From Dyella monticola (GTDB taxonomy: Bacteria; Pseudomonadota; Gammaproteobacteria; Xanthomonadales; Rhodanobacteraceae), in NCBI RefSeq assembly GCF_003363155.1, contig NZ_QRBE01000004.1, forward strand, positions 214,837 through 278,836: a stretch of 64,000 nt of DNA, written 5' to 3'. Position 1 is the first letter of the stretch, and each line of letters opens with the position of its first letter. The notes beneath the pieces were generated by a model that saw nothing but the letters and a program-made list of their open reading frames with translations, was not told the DNA's origin and ran no database searches. A program made the translations under genes and the position numbers. Positions 53,706-62,822 of the stretch are shown here, piece after piece.

Positions 53706-54578
53706 ATGGCTGGCAGACCTTCCTGTTATCCCGATCCTTCCGCAGCGCTGATGACGGGCGGTGGTGGCGACGGCTTGCCTTTGCTCGATGTACTCACGTC
53801 GCCGGTTCCCACGGGCCTTTTTCATTCGCCGGTAGATGATCGTCATGTCTTGTGCCTTCACCTTGGCGACCCGGTTCCTGTTTCTTATCGCGCGGGCTCG
53901 CACGAGCGCCGCGGGGTTCGTATTCATGGTCAGTTTTGTGTGGTGCCTGCGGGTTCGAGCACGCGTTGGATGGTGTCCCGGCCGGCGAAATCGCTGTTGC
54001 TTCGCCTGATGCCTTCGCTCTTGCAGGAGACCGCCGAGGCGATGGGTGTGGACAGCCGCAACGCCGCGTTAGCGCCTTCCATCCACCTGCGTGATGCGCA
54101 TATCGAGCGCATCGGCTGGATGATGCAGGCCGAGGATCATGATGCGTATCCAGGTGGCCGCCTATTTGCCGATAGCCTCGCCTCCGCGCTCGCGACACGT
54201 CTGCTTGTTCTCCAAGCGAAAAAGAAGGTTTCCGATGCGAAGCCGGGTCGAGCGTTACCCGCGTGGCGGCTGCACCATGTGATCGAATACATCGATGCGC
54301 ACCTCGATCAGGATCTGTCGCTTGCCGAACTTGCGGGCGTGGCCGGATTCAGCCGGTCACACTTCCAACCGCTGTTCAAGCAAGCTGTTGGTATGCCGGT
54401 CCATCGCTTTGTACTTGAGCGCCGCGTGGAACGCGCGCGTCTGCGTCTGCTTGAAGGTGGGAGAAGTGTGATGGAGATTGCGCTTGAAGCGGGGTTTGCG
54501 CATCCGAGCCACATGGCGCGCTGCATGCGCAGGATATTGGGCGTTAGCCCGTCGCAGATTGCTGGTTTATCGAAGTAG
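53706..54578 (+). CDS. AraC family transcriptional regulator
   Basis: 290 residues from the ATG at 53706 ('gagcATG'); the frame runs upstream to 53607 without a good start. N-terminal cupin-like domain and a C-terminal double HTH: 'WRLHHVIEYIDAHLDQDLSLAELAGVAGFSRSHFQPLFKQAVGMPVHRFVLERRVERARLRLL' and 'VMEIALEAGFAHPSHMARCMRRILGVSPSQ'. Divergent from the hydrolase/glyoxalase-like/b561 genes across 150 bases, so it probably controls them. Confidence 0.9.
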   Translation: MAGRPSCYPDPSAALMTGGGGDGLPLLDVLTSPVPTGLFHSPVDDRHVLCLHLGDPVPVSYRAGSHERRGVRIHGQFCVVPAGSSTRWMVSRPAKSLLLRLMPSLLQETAEAMGVDSRNAALAPSIHLRDAHIERIGWMMQAEDHDAYPGGRLFADSLASALATRLLVLQAKKKVSDAKPGRALPAWRLHHVIEYIDAHLDQDLSLAELAGVAGFSRSHFQPLFKQAVGMPVHRFVLERRVERARLRLLEGGRSVMEIALEAGFAHPSHMARCMRRILGVSPSQIAGLSK

Positions 54579-54661
54579 ATGTCGGTTGCTTTCCCGCGTT
54601 TTTTGTTTTGGAACTGTGCCTAATTTTTAGTGAACTCCATCCCTGAGGCTTCGGCTTCCCT

Positions 54662-54709
54662 GCGCTTTGCTCGTCATTCCGGCCTTCGCCGGAATGACGA
54701 GCAAAGCGC
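54662..54709. repeat. REP-like perfect 22-bp hairpin
   Basis: Left arm 54662-54683, loop 'cttc', right arm 54688-54709, perfectly complementary, with the 'cattccgg..ccggaatg' core common in REP elements of this group. It lies between the 3' ends of converging genes (54578 and 54743) and may also stop transcription. Confidence 0.8.
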
Positions 54710-54742
54710 GGCAAGTTCGCCAGTGCGAGTAGGGAAGCCACG

Positions 54743-56608
54743 TCAGGGTTTGTCGAGCAAAAGCGTATGCACACTCATTTTGCCACCGCGCATGACGCTC
54801 ACCTGCACACGCGTACCCTGAGGTTGCTTCATGATGCGCTGCACATCATCCAGTCCCAGTTGCGAAACGGGAATGCCGTCAATGGCCGTTACGCGATCAC
54901 CGACGCGCAATTGCGCCCGCTCGCTCGGCGACCCCGGCGTAATCATCACGACCTGGAATGCGTCATGTTCTGTGCGATCAAGGCCGAGTCCGCTGTGATT
55001 ACCCGGCTGTGACTGTGCAAAGTGCCGGCCTTGTTGTAGATACAGCTGCCGATGCTCGTAATCGAAGGTCACCACGAAGCGTGACAGGATGCCATGACCG
55101 ATATTGCCGGCGAGCAGCGACGATGCAAACGCGCCTTTGGCGGGAGATGCAAATGAGGTGCGCGGGCTCAACACGGTAAACGGACCGATCGAAAAGCTGC
55201 TGATTTGTGCTTCGGTGGTATCGATCTTGCCACCTGCTCCACGTGCGCCACTTGCGACGACTTGGCCGAGCGGTTTGATGTTGTGCGATGTTGCGAAGGG
55301 TGCGAACAGCGTCAACTCACCCACGTCGCCGGTATCCAGATTAAAGGTGCCGGCATTGCCGTCCGCCTTGGCCACGACCTGTGGTGTTCGGTCATTGAAA
55401 ACAATCGGCACATCCGCCGCGCCGGGCTCGCCGTGAAACGAGGCCACTTTTGTAAACGTCAGACTGGTGTCGTCATAGTCGATGCGCGTGACGAATCGAC
55501 GGAGCAATTCGTAGCCGATGATGCCGGCAATGGGTTCGCGTGCACCGCGATCGGTGAGCAGACGCGGCAGATCGACAATGACGAACGGCTGATCCCGCAT
55601 GACGACGTTCCCGACGCGATAGCTTTTTACTTGGGCCGTCTGCATCGACTGCGTTGCCGTCCCCACGCCCTGGATAGGCTGATTGCCAGCCCCCTTTAAG
55701 CCCAGGCGCTGCGCCGCATCGGGTGTCAGCAGATTCAAGCCGCCGGTGTCCAGGAGGAAAGGCATCGGCGCGCTACCGTCGATGGATACACCCACCATGA
55801 TCAAGCCGGCATACGGTGTAAATGACACGGTGGTCGATGCTGCACCGCCGTCAATGTCGGCATCATGCACGCTCGAGGATGGCATGGCGAAATGCGTGTT
55901 GTCGGCCGTGTTGCGAAGCGCGACGTGTTGCAGCTGCAGGGTTTCGTCGTACTGAGGATCGCCCATTCCCTGGCGTTGTTTGAAAGCCACCATCACGCCA
56001 TCGACCGGCCGGTAGTCGCTGTACCAGGTGGTTTGCTTGCTGCCATCGTCGCTGTCCTCGATCACCCGGTCCAGCAAGTGGCTGCGCGCATCGATCCAGG
56101 CCTCGATGCCAAGGCCTCCTTCGGGAACGACATCCACGACATCGAAGATTTTTCCCGCTTCCGTACGTTGGCCCACATACGTCATGTGTGCAGGATCGAC
56201 CGAGGCGCCATGGAACCAACCATTGCGCATCAGATAGGTATCCGTTGCCGCCTCGCGGGTCGATTGAATCGACTCGCGTACCGAGACCATGGATTTTTCA
56301 TCCATGAACCACGCCCGCGTGCCGTCATAACCCTGCGCATTCGGCAGCTCAGCCAGCGTGCAATAGCTTGCATAACGCCCGCTGCGCAAATCCTGGTATT
56401 CGGTGCATCGTCCTCGTTGGCCGCCCTGCTCCACGGCGAAGTCCTGATCCAACTCCTTGAACAGGTCCCAGTGGGCTCCGCCGGAGGCCATTTTCATGGC
56501 TGAGAAAACTGCGTCGGGGGTTGGCGCAGGCGTTGCCGCGCGACCGGCCTGCGAGGCAGCACCGAGCAGAACCAAAACCGGAATCAGATAAGAGCGCTTG
56601 CAATACAT
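54743..56608 (-). CDS. secreted retropepsin-like aspartyl protease with PDZ domain
   Basis: 621 residues from the ATG at 56608, behind 'gagggg'; ATGs at 56641 and 56623 are alternatives. Signal sequence 'YLIPVLVLLGAASQAGRA'. After a 240-residue N-terminal domain come two aspartyl protease lobes with 'FLLDTGGLNLLT' (Asp about 287) and 'FNLDTGDVGELTLF' (about 425), and a C-terminal PDZ domain 'SPSERAQLRVGDRVTAIDGIPV' (about 555-585). Two D-T-G sites and PDZ are typical of the bacterial retropepsin-PDZ group in the periplasm. Divergent from the DUF2975 gene. Confidence 0.85.
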   Translation of the reverse strand: MYCKRSYLIPVLVLLGAASQAGRAATPAPTPDAVFSAMKMASGGAHWDLFKELDQDFAVEQGGQRGRCTEYQDLRSGRYASYCTLAELPNAQGYDGTRAWFMDEKSMVSVRESIQSTREAATDTYLMRNGWFHGASVDPAHMTYVGQRTEAGKIFDVVDVVPEGGLGIEAWIDARSHLLDRVIEDSDDGSKQTTWYSDYRPVDGVMVAFKQRQGMGDPQYDETLQLQHVALRNTADNTHFAMPSSSVHDADIDGGAASTTVSFTPYAGLIMVGVSIDGSAPMPFLLDTGGLNLLTPDAAQRLGLKGAGNQPIQGVGTATQSMQTAQVKSYRVGNVVMRDQPFVIVDLPRLLTDRGAREPIAGIIGYELLRRFVTRIDYDDTSLTFTKVASFHGEPGAADVPIVFNDRTPQVVAKADGNAGTFNLDTGDVGELTLFAPFATSHNIKPLGQVVASGARGAGGKIDTTEAQISSFSIGPFTVLSPRTSFASPAKGAFASSLLAGNIGHGILSRFVVTFDYEHRQLYLQQGRHFAQSQPGNHSGLGLDRTEHDAFQVVMITPGSPSERAQLRVGDRVTAIDGIPVSQLGLDDVQRIMKQPQGTRVQVSVMRGGKMSVHTLLLDKP

Positions 56609-56652
56609 GAGCCCCTCGGACATCGTGGCCAGGGTTCCCACTTTAGGAGAGA

Positions 56653-56677
56653 AGTTTATTGTTTTACAATAAACTTT
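56653..56677. promoter_or_regulatory. inverted-repeat operator candidate
   Basis: AAGTTTATTG (56653-56662) and CAATAAACTT (56668-56677) are perfect inverted copies around TTTTA, centred in the 80 bases between the divergent protease and DUF2975 genes. It is likely bound by the XRE protein encoded at 57229. Confidence 0.6.
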
Positions 56678-56689
56678 ATATACTTTACG

Positions 56690-57223
56690 ATGATAACTAC
56701 TTGTGATAGAGCCATCCGCGTAGCCCGCTGGCTACGCTACGCGATCCTGACCACTATGTGCTTTATCGTCGCTGCCAATGTTTTCCTGGCATGGCGCAGC
56801 CTGATCGGGCATCCCGACATCCTGAGCATGGTGCAGCTGGAAGTCACGGACCCACTAGTCGGTCACCCGCGCCTTGCCCTCATTGCCAATGCGCTGGTGT
56901 CGCTGATTTATCTGTACGGCCTGTATCGACTGGTGAAGTTGATGCGCTTGTTCGAACGCGGCGATTTCTTTTCTACGCAGGCAACGTCGCACCTGCGCGC
57001 CTTCTCACTTTCATTGTTGTTCGCCACGGTGGCGGGCTGCCTGCTGCCGGCCGTGGAGTTGGCGACGTCCCGCGCGATGGGTTTGAACCACGTCCAAAAT
57101 GCCTCGATACAGATGGATATTTCGGACGTGTGGATGATCCTGATCAGCACGCTGTTCTTTCTCATCGCGTGGATCATGGGCGAAGCCCGGCAATTGGCCG
57201 AAGACAACCAGCTGATCATCTGA
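56690..57223 (+). CDS. DUF2975 membrane protein
   Basis: 177 residues with four membrane helices: 'AILTTMCFIVAANVFLAW', 'LALIANALVSLIYLYGLYRLVKL', 'AFSLSLLFATVAGCLLPAVEL' and 'MILISTLFFLIAWIMGEARQLAEDNQLII' at the C-terminus. This is the DUF2975 family, which nearly always precedes an XRE regulator of YozG type, as here. Stop and the next ATG are 5 bases apart. Confidence 0.88.
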   Translation: MITTCDRAIRVARWLRYAILTTMCFIVAANVFLAWRSLIGHPDILSMVQLEVTDPLVGHPRLALIANALVSLIYLYGLYRLVKLMRLFERGDFFSTQATSHLRAFSLSLLFATVAGCLLPAVELATSRAMGLNHVQNASIQMDISDVWMILISTLFFLIAWIMGEARQLAEDNQLII

Positions 57224-57228
57224 CGCCT

Positions 57229-57465
57229 ATGCCGATCATTGTCAATCTCGACGTTATGCTTGCGCGGCGCAAAATCAAATCGCGCGAGCTTGCCGCTTAC
57301 GTCGGCATCACCGAACAAAATCTTTCCCTGCTCAAATCCGGAAAAGTGCGCGGCATCCGTTTCGGCACGCTTGAGCGTATCTGCACCTACCTCAAGTGCC
57401 AGCCCGGAGACTTACTCGAATTCAGGCCGGGTGAATCCGCGCAAGACGATGAGGTGGATATCTGA
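57229..57465 (+). CDS. XRE/Cro-type transcriptional regulator (YozG-like)
   Basis: 78 residues from the ATG at 57229. 'VMLARRKIKSRELAAYVGITEQNLSLLKSGKVRGIRFGTLERICTYLKCQPGDLLEF' is a short Cro-like HTH of the type that follows DUF2975. It probably represses its own operon from the inverted repeat at 56653-56677. Confidence 0.9.
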   Translation: MPIIVNLDVMLARRKIKSRELAAYVGITEQNLSLLKSGKVRGIRFGTLERICTYLKCQPGDLLEFRPGESAQDDEVDI

Positions 57466-57506
57466 TCTACCTGCGTTGTGGCTCGCCATCATCGCTCAGG
57501 ATCCCG

Positions 57507-58529
57507 TTAAGTCTTATACGCTGCACACGCCTTGAAGCTTGCGGGGTTGGCAAGGAATTCGTCGACATACTCGAAACGTTTCACGACGCCTGGAAACGTG
57601 AGTGGTTGCCACTGCTTCAGGACAGCGCCATGGCGATCGGTCAGTTCGATGACGAGATGGCCGTTCATGTGGCGCACTTCATCCCACGCGACGAGTTCCG
57701 CAAAGTCCTCGGCTGAGGCGGAGGTGGCGTAGAGGCTGACGAATGGGCTGTTGGATAGTGCGCCGTAGACGGCTGACGCCTTTTGGATTTCCAGCGGCTT
57801 ATGTGTTCTGAAAAAGGTTTCGTTCAAAGGACCTGTGTTCCATGGGGCGTCCAGGGTATGGGCTTCCTTCCATATACCTTCTACAAATTTCGAATGCGCT
57901 GTGAAGGTAACGCGGCACGTCTGATCGACTACGTGAGTGGACTCGTGCAAGAGAACGTAGTGGAGTGCGTCGGTGCCCTGACCCTTCACCGTTACCGTGA
58001 TACCTGAGTCATCGCTTGTGAAATCGCGCCGCTCCTTGGTGGTCAGGAACGTCGAAAGCGATTCGTCGATAATGCTTGCCCGTAACGTGATGTTGTAGTG
58101 GCCATGATGCGCTCCGGGTGACGTGAGGCCGGTGCCTTCGCCCGGAATGCCGTCAATGAATGAGAGATCATCAAGCCGGTCGAGCAGCACGCGGCGATCA
58201 AGCGGCGGTAACGCAGCCAGTGCGGCCTTGATCTTCTGCCGCTCTTCGCCCGTCAGCGTATGCGGTTTGACCCCGAGCATCCCGGAACTTTTGAAAGTAT
58301 TCATGACGAACTGGGAAGGCGCGCCGACCTTTTCCATAAGCCGTGTCGCTTGCTGATCTTGTTGTGCGTCTTGCGCGATGGCGAGTGAAGTCAGTGCCGC
58401 ACTGAGTATCAAACCCTGCAGCCATAGCAAAGCAAGCCTACGAACATGTTGAATGGATACACGCTTCGTACCGCTTCTTGCGGGCGTCGAATGATTTAAA
58501 CGTAGCATTGGCATGTGCACGGTTCTCAT
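57507..58529 (-). CDS. secreted HExxH zinc-peptidase-like protein
   Basis: 340 residues from the ATG at 58529 (a longer frame starts at 58556). Signal-like segment 'ALLWLQGLILSAALTSLAIAQ'. 'YVLLHESTHVVDQT' (HExxH, about 192-196) and a Glu-rich region 'SAEDFAELVAWDEV' that could give the third zinc ligand support a gluzincin-like metallopeptidase fold. No precise family recognised. Periplasmic or secreted. Confidence 0.7.
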   Translation of the reverse strand: MRTVHMPMLRLNHSTPARSGTKRVSIQHVRRLALLWLQGLILSAALTSLAIAQDAQQDQQATRLMEKVGAPSQFVMNTFKSSGMLGVKPHTLTGEERQKIKAALAALPPLDRRVLLDRLDDLSFIDGIPGEGTGLTSPGAHHGHYNITLRASIIDESLSTFLTTKERRDFTSDDSGITVTVKGQGTDALHYVLLHESTHVVDQTCRVTFTAHSKFVEGIWKEAHTLDAPWNTGPLNETFFRTHKPLEIQKASAVYGALSNSPFVSLYATSASAEDFAELVAWDEVRHMNGHLVIELTDRHGAVLKQWQPLTFPGVVKRFEYVDEFLANPASFKACAAYKT

Positions 58530-58556
58530 GAAATGGACAGCCTTTCCCGTTTGCAT

Positions 58557-59181
58557 GGTGGCCGTATGACTCGTTGAACAGGATCGGTCCGGGATGCGCG
58601 CATTCGATCCTTTAGCGGAAAAACATCGTAGGGCCTACCAAGCAACATCCAGATGACTGCAACCAACAGAGCGTTCCACATCAATCGGAAGACCATCGAG
58701 CCGCCATAATGGAGTAGTGACATCTGCCCGTGGGGAAAAAAGACAGCCCCATGTGTTGCTGCAGTGGCGACCAGGCCGCATGCTCGAAAGGATCTTGAAA
58801 AAAATGGGCTGCGGCGATCACTGCCAGGGCCAGCCATGATCTGGGTTCGCGCCAATGCTGAGTTATACGATTCGAGATCATTCTCGTGGTCATAAGCAAC
58901 CATTGGATCGCCTTTCCCGCGTGGCAGAGCGAAAGGTGTGCAAGTATGCGTTGAAGCGTGAGCTTTGTGCGACGAACCGGTGAGTCGCGATTGGCGATCG
59001 ACGGTTGGGGCCGCATCGCCGCCATCGCTGATATCCCACTTAAAAAAATGCACGCCGCAGTGATTCGCGCCATCTCCCTTGCAGCTATTGACTCGTTGGA
59101 ACGGGATAATGGCCCTTGCCACAGCTGACGCCAATGACGATGGCAACCGTGGTTATCGACAATGCCACCCCGATGCCGAAC
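58557..59181. other. decayed region, no intact gene
   Basis: Two overlapping minus-strand frames show pieces of protein-like sequence ('SWLALAVIAAAHFFQDPFEHAAW' and 'SMVFRLMWNALLVAVIWMLLG') in different frames, as in a frameshifted small membrane protein gene. I do not call a functional product. Confidence 0.4.
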
Positions 59182-59793
59182 TCACTCATGACATACGGAG
59201 CTTTGCCCGCCGCCGATGTGGCCGCGTCCAGGATGCCCTGGATCAACACGGTCTAGTTCGTCCAGGTAACGCGCCACGCTCGCTTCCAGCTGCTGCATGC
59301 GGGCTTTGAGCTTGGCTTCCGACAGATTGCGATCACGACTATTGACGGCTTTGAACTTGCTACCGTCGATAGCGGCCACAGCATCGGTAAACAACTGCAT
59401 CTGAGGGCACAGCAGCACGAATTGGCGACAAACACGACCGATGGCAGCACCGTTGTCCTTGCGAAAATCGGCTAAGGTTTTGAAATCGGGTGTACATCGC
59501 CCAGTCAGCCAGATTAGCTCGACGTTTCGCTGTGTCTCACGCTCAAGGCGCCGGCTGGATGGGACTCGGTTGAGGTACCCGTGGATGTAAATCTTGAGCA
59601 GCGTGATCGGATGGTATCGAGGGCGCCCAGTGATCGCGGGCTCGACGCTTTCGAACCCCAGTGTGCCAAGGTCTAGTTCATCGACAAAGACATCGATGAT
59701 TCGAGCGGGATTATCCTCATTGATATGGTCTTCCAGCCGCTCGGGGAAAAGCAGGCCCTGTGATCGGTCCAGTCCTTCCACGAATCGCTTCAT
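59182..59793 (-). pseudogene. truncated IS1182-family transposase
   Basis: 203 residues of the N-terminal part: 'MKRFVEGLDRSQGLLFPERLEDHI', 'RPRYHPITLLKIYIHGYLNRVPSSRRLERET' and 'FVLLCPQMQLFTDAVAAIDGSKFKAVNS', which contains the first Asp of the DDE triad. The C-terminal half with the other catalytic residues is missing; the frame ends after 'RVDPGHPGRGHI'. Remnant. Confidence 0.82.
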
Positions 59794-60024
59794 GGGACCC
59801 TCCGCGTGGGGCGAGGTCAGAATAGGTGGCTCGTTTTACGGGGCGTTTTCACACAGCCTGGACTCTGAGGCGTCATCCGACATCTTGACGTGGCTGCCAC
59901 AAAACCGCTGGTCGGAACTTTGCCTACGCTGGACATGCGTAGTTTGGGTTCGGAGCGGCAGAGGAGCTGCGTGCGATTTGCGCCCGTGGGTCATCCGCTT
60001 GCAAATCACCCAAGCGCACCTTAC

Positions 60025-60044
60025 AGTGAACCATATGGTTCACT
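60025..60044 (+). promoter_or_regulatory. 20-bp palindromic operator over the ArsR start codon
   Basis: AGTGAACCATATGGTTCACT is a perfect palindrome and includes the ATG of the ArsR gene at 60035. ArsR repressors bind such sites; here binding would block transcription and initiation of its own gene. Confidence 0.75.
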
Positions 60045-60397
60045 ATCAAACTCGCCTCGATACAACGTTCGCCGCGCTCGCCGATGTCACCCGACGCGGC
60101 GTGCTGGAGCAGCTCGGAGGTTCAGACGCTTCAATCACCGACCTTGCCCAAAGGTTTCACATGACCCTCACGGGCATGAAGAAGCACGTCAGCGTCTTGG
60201 AGCAAGCGGGGCTCGTGATTACGGAGAAGGTTGGGCGCGTACGAACCTGCAAGCTCGGACTGCGCCGACTGGAAGAAGAGGCCGCCTGGATCGAGCAGCA
60301 CCGCCAGCTTTGGAGCGCACGCTTCGATGCGCTGGACAAGCTTGTCGAACACTTGAAATACGAGGAGAAGGCAGATGCCCAACGCAAAAGAAAATAG
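60035..60397 (+). CDS. ArsR-family (HTH_20-type) transcriptional regulator
   Basis: 120 residues from the ATG at 60035. 'FAALADVTRRGVLEQLGGSDASITDLAQRFHMTLTGMKKHVSVLEQAGLVITEKVGRVRTCKL' is the winged HTH of ArsR proteins that pair with AHSA1 genes. No Cys metal site was seen, so the signal is probably not a heavy metal. Overlaps the AHSA1 gene by 23 bases. Confidence 0.92.
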   Translation: MVHYQTRLDTTFAALADVTRRGVLEQLGGSDASITDLAQRFHMTLTGMKKHVSVLEQAGLVITEKVGRVRTCKLGLRRLEEEAAWIEQHRQLWSARFDALDKLVEHLKYEEKADAQRKRK

Positions 60398-60875
60398 TGC
60401 CGTCGCCATGAATCGCACCACCGTGGAACGCAAGTCCGATCGCGAACTCCTGGTGACGCGAACGTTCAATGCTCCCGTGCACATCGTCTTCGAAGCGTGG
60501 AGCAAACCCGAATTGTTCAAGCAATGGTGGGTTCCGAAGTCGGTGGGCATGTCGCTGGTCTCGTGCGACATGGATATTCGCACCGGGGGTACGTATCGCC
60601 TCGTGTTCAGCCATCCGGACTTCGATCAACCGATGGCGTTCTTCGGCACGTACAGAGAAGTAACGCCGCACAAGCGGCTCATATGGACGAACGAAGATAG
60701 CGATCAGGGCGCCGTGACTACGGTGACGTTCGAAGAAAATGCCGGCAAAACGCTGGTCATCCTGCACGAACTCTACCCAACAACGGAGGCCCTCGAGGAA
60801 GCCCTCGCCGGTTCGGCGCAAGGCCTGCCCGAACAGTTCGCGCAGTTGGATGAGTTGCTCGCGAGCGGATCGTGA
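60375..60875 (+). CDS. SRPBCC/AHSA1-domain protein
   Basis: 166 residues from the ATG at 60375. 'RELLVTRTFNAPVHIVFEAWSKPELFKQWWVPKSVGMSL', 'DIRTGGTYRLVFSHPD' and 'GLPEQFAQLDELL' are the AHSA1/SRPBCC fold, a hydrophobic ligand pocket. The overlap with ArsR is the standard ArsR-AHSA1 arrangement; ligand unknown. Confidence 0.92.
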   Translation: MPNAKENSAVAMNRTTVERKSDRELLVTRTFNAPVHIVFEAWSKPELFKQWWVPKSVGMSLVSCDMDIRTGGTYRLVFSHPDFDQPMAFFGTYREVTPHKRLIWTNEDSDQGAVTTVTFEENAGKTLVILHELYPTTEALEEALAGSAQGLPEQFAQLDELLASGS

Positions 60876-60965
60876 CCACGCCGCGGCCGCCGATGTATGG
60901 AAGGGATGGCGACGAAGCACATAGTCACCCCCGCGCTGTCCCGTTTGGCGCCACGTGAGGACAAT

Positions 60966-61850
60966 ATGCTCAGACGCGATTTCCTGAAGACTGCCATGGC
61001 GACCGCCGTGCTGACTGCGGTCCTTCCCGTTCAAGCCAAGAAGACTCTCACCATGTCGAACGCGCATTTTGCCGATGTCAATGGCCAGCATTTGTTTTAC
61101 AGCGTGCATGGCGTCGGCAAGCCGCTCATTCTTCTCCACGGCGGCATCGACCCGGACAGCTTTGGGAGCAATCTGGCCGAGCTGGCCAAGAGCCGGCAGC
61201 TGATCGCTCCCCATCTCCAGGCACATGGGCGCACGCCAGACACGGACAGACCACTGCGCAGTGAAACGATGGGCGATGACATTGCCGCCCTGATCGGTCA
61301 TCTGAACCTCGGCAGGGCCGACGTCATGGGCTACTCGCTGGGTGCCAGCGTCGCGCTGCAGACCGCCATCCGCCATCCGGACGTGGTCAACCGGCTCGTG
61401 CTCGTGTCCGCGACGATGAAGCAAGACGGCTTTTATCCGGACGTGGTGGCGGCCTTCAAACAGTTGGAGGCCAACGCTGCCACGCTCGGCCCTAGCGTCA
61501 AGGCATCGCCGTTAGGGAAGGCCTATCCCGATGTCGATTGGACCAACCTCTTCAGGAAGGTCGGTGACCTGACCAAACGCCCCTTCGACTGGAGCGCTGA
61601 CGTCGCCAAGCTTCAGGCACGCACACTGCTGGTCTTTGCCGACGCGGACGCCATCCGGCCCGAACACATGGTCGAGTTCTGGAAGGCGTTGGGAGGCGGC
61701 CAGCGCGATGCCGGGATCGATGGCTCCCTGCGGCCCGCAAACCAGCTCGCCATCTTGCCGAACACCACCCACTACACGCTCCCCGTCGAGCCGATGCTGC
61801 CGGAGATCGTCGAACGCTTCCTCGGCGCTGCATCGAAGGCAGTAGGTTAG
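60966..61850 (+). CDS. exported alpha/beta hydrolase
   Basis: 294 residues from the ATG at 60966, behind 'gtgagg'; an ATG at 60897 gives an unlikely leader. Twin-arginine-type signal 'MLRRDFLKTAMATAVLTAVLPVQA'. Oxyanion loop 'ILLHGGIDPDSF', nucleophile elbow 'VMGYSLGASVAL' (Ser124), acid in 'LLVFADADAIRPEH' and His in 'LPNTTHYTLP'. A complete Ser-Asp-His triad. Substrate unknown. Follows the ArsR-AHSA1 pair and may be co-regulated. Confidence 0.85.
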   Translation: MLRRDFLKTAMATAVLTAVLPVQAKKTLTMSNAHFADVNGQHLFYSVHGVGKPLILLHGGIDPDSFGSNLAELAKSRQLIAPHLQAHGRTPDTDRPLRSETMGDDIAALIGHLNLGRADVMGYSLGASVALQTAIRHPDVVNRLVLVSATMKQDGFYPDVVAAFKQLEANAATLGPSVKASPLGKAYPDVDWTNLFRKVGDLTKRPFDWSADVAKLQARTLLVFADADAIRPEHMVEFWKALGGGQRDAGIDGSLRPANQLAILPNTTHYTLPVEPMLPEIVERFLGAASKAVG

Positions 61851-62192
61851 GGACTCGCGAAGCGCTCACGGAGCTATCAGAGCGTGGGGGAATTGCACGT
61901 GTCCTTCGATGTTCTGAACAATCGGACATGCCACCGCGGACACGTGCTGGTCCATGAAGGGATAACGGGGTAACTCGATGCAGACAGGTAGGGCTGTACC
62001 AGCTTACTCTTGCGCGTGGCGTCTGCTTTCGAGGGCGGCCTCAACCGGTCATACACCCAGTTGTTGGCCTGGCATAGCGAAGATAAGCCACAGCAACAAC
62101 AATGAGTCGCACGGGTATCTCGTTGCGCGATCGAGGATGTATAACCGGACAGGCTTGTCCGTATATTCACCCGTTAGGTGGCACGACAACCA
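61851..62192. other. intergenic, no gene seen
   Basis: About 340 bases without a supportable gene. A small hairpin 'ggacaggcttgtcc' lies at about 62149-62162, near the GFA gene. Confidence 0.5.
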
Positions 62193-62588
62193 ATGATGAA
62201 TTCCGTGAACCATGAACAGGCCTCGCCATCGCTGCACGGTTCCTGCCATTGCGGCGCAGTGCGCCTTACGCTTCCGACGGCGCCCGACATAGCGACGAGT
62301 TGCAACTGCTCATTATGTCGCCGCACGGGAGGGATATGGGTCTACTACCAACTCGGCTCAGTCTCAATCGAAGGCCACCCCGAGAACACGGAAAGCTATA
62401 TGTGGGGCGATCGATCTTTGCGAAATGTGCGGTGCAAGACCTGCGGTATCGTCACCCATTGGGAGCCGATTGAGTCCACGCCAGGCGCTCGCCACGGCGT
62501 AAACCTGCGGAATTTTGAACCTGCGCTGCTGGAGTCGGTTGTCGTCAGGCGCTTCGATGGGGCGGACACCCGGAAATTCTTGGATTGA
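62193..62588 (+). CDS. GFA-family (glutathione-dependent formaldehyde-activating-like) zinc protein
   Basis: 131 residues from the first of two adjacent ATGs. 'GSCHCGAVRL', 'TSCNCSLCRRTG' and 'VRCKTCGIVTHW' supply the Cys pattern of the GFA fold, which binds structural and catalytic zinc. Many members are annotated Gfa but few were shown to act on S-hydroxymethylglutathione, so the reaction is open. Single gene. Confidence 0.88.
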   Translation: MMNSVNHEQASPSLHGSCHCGAVRLTLPTAPDIATSCNCSLCRRTGGIWVYYQLGSVSIEGHPENTESYMWGDRSLRNVRCKTCGIVTHWEPIESTPGARHGVNLRNFEPALLESVVVRRFDGADTRKFLD

Positions 62589-62822
62589 ACACGGCCGCTT
62601 TTTCGAGCGGGGCACACCTACTTGAAGCAAAGGTCGACAGCTTCGGCCAGCGCTCAAGTTTGGACCAGAGCGCCCGTCGTCGCCTGTTTGATGAAAGGCT
62701 CGCCAGTCTGGGAGACATTTCCTTCCAGCGGGTGGAGGTTGCACCCCTCGAGATTGAGCACTTTGGTATCAAGTTCGGCTTACAACGTTTGCCTAAACAT
62801 GGAATAGAACGAGGGGTACACT

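Noticed and set aside
58526..59146. 206-residue minus-strand frame
   Set aside because: Mixed pieces of protein-like sequence in two frames; no consistent gene, described as decayed.
60219..61424. 401-codon minus-strand frame antisense to ArsR, AHSA1 and hydrolase genes
   Set aside because: The plus-strand genes have clear family motifs and ribosome sites; the antisense product is rich in Arg/His without any motif, a shadow caused by high GC.
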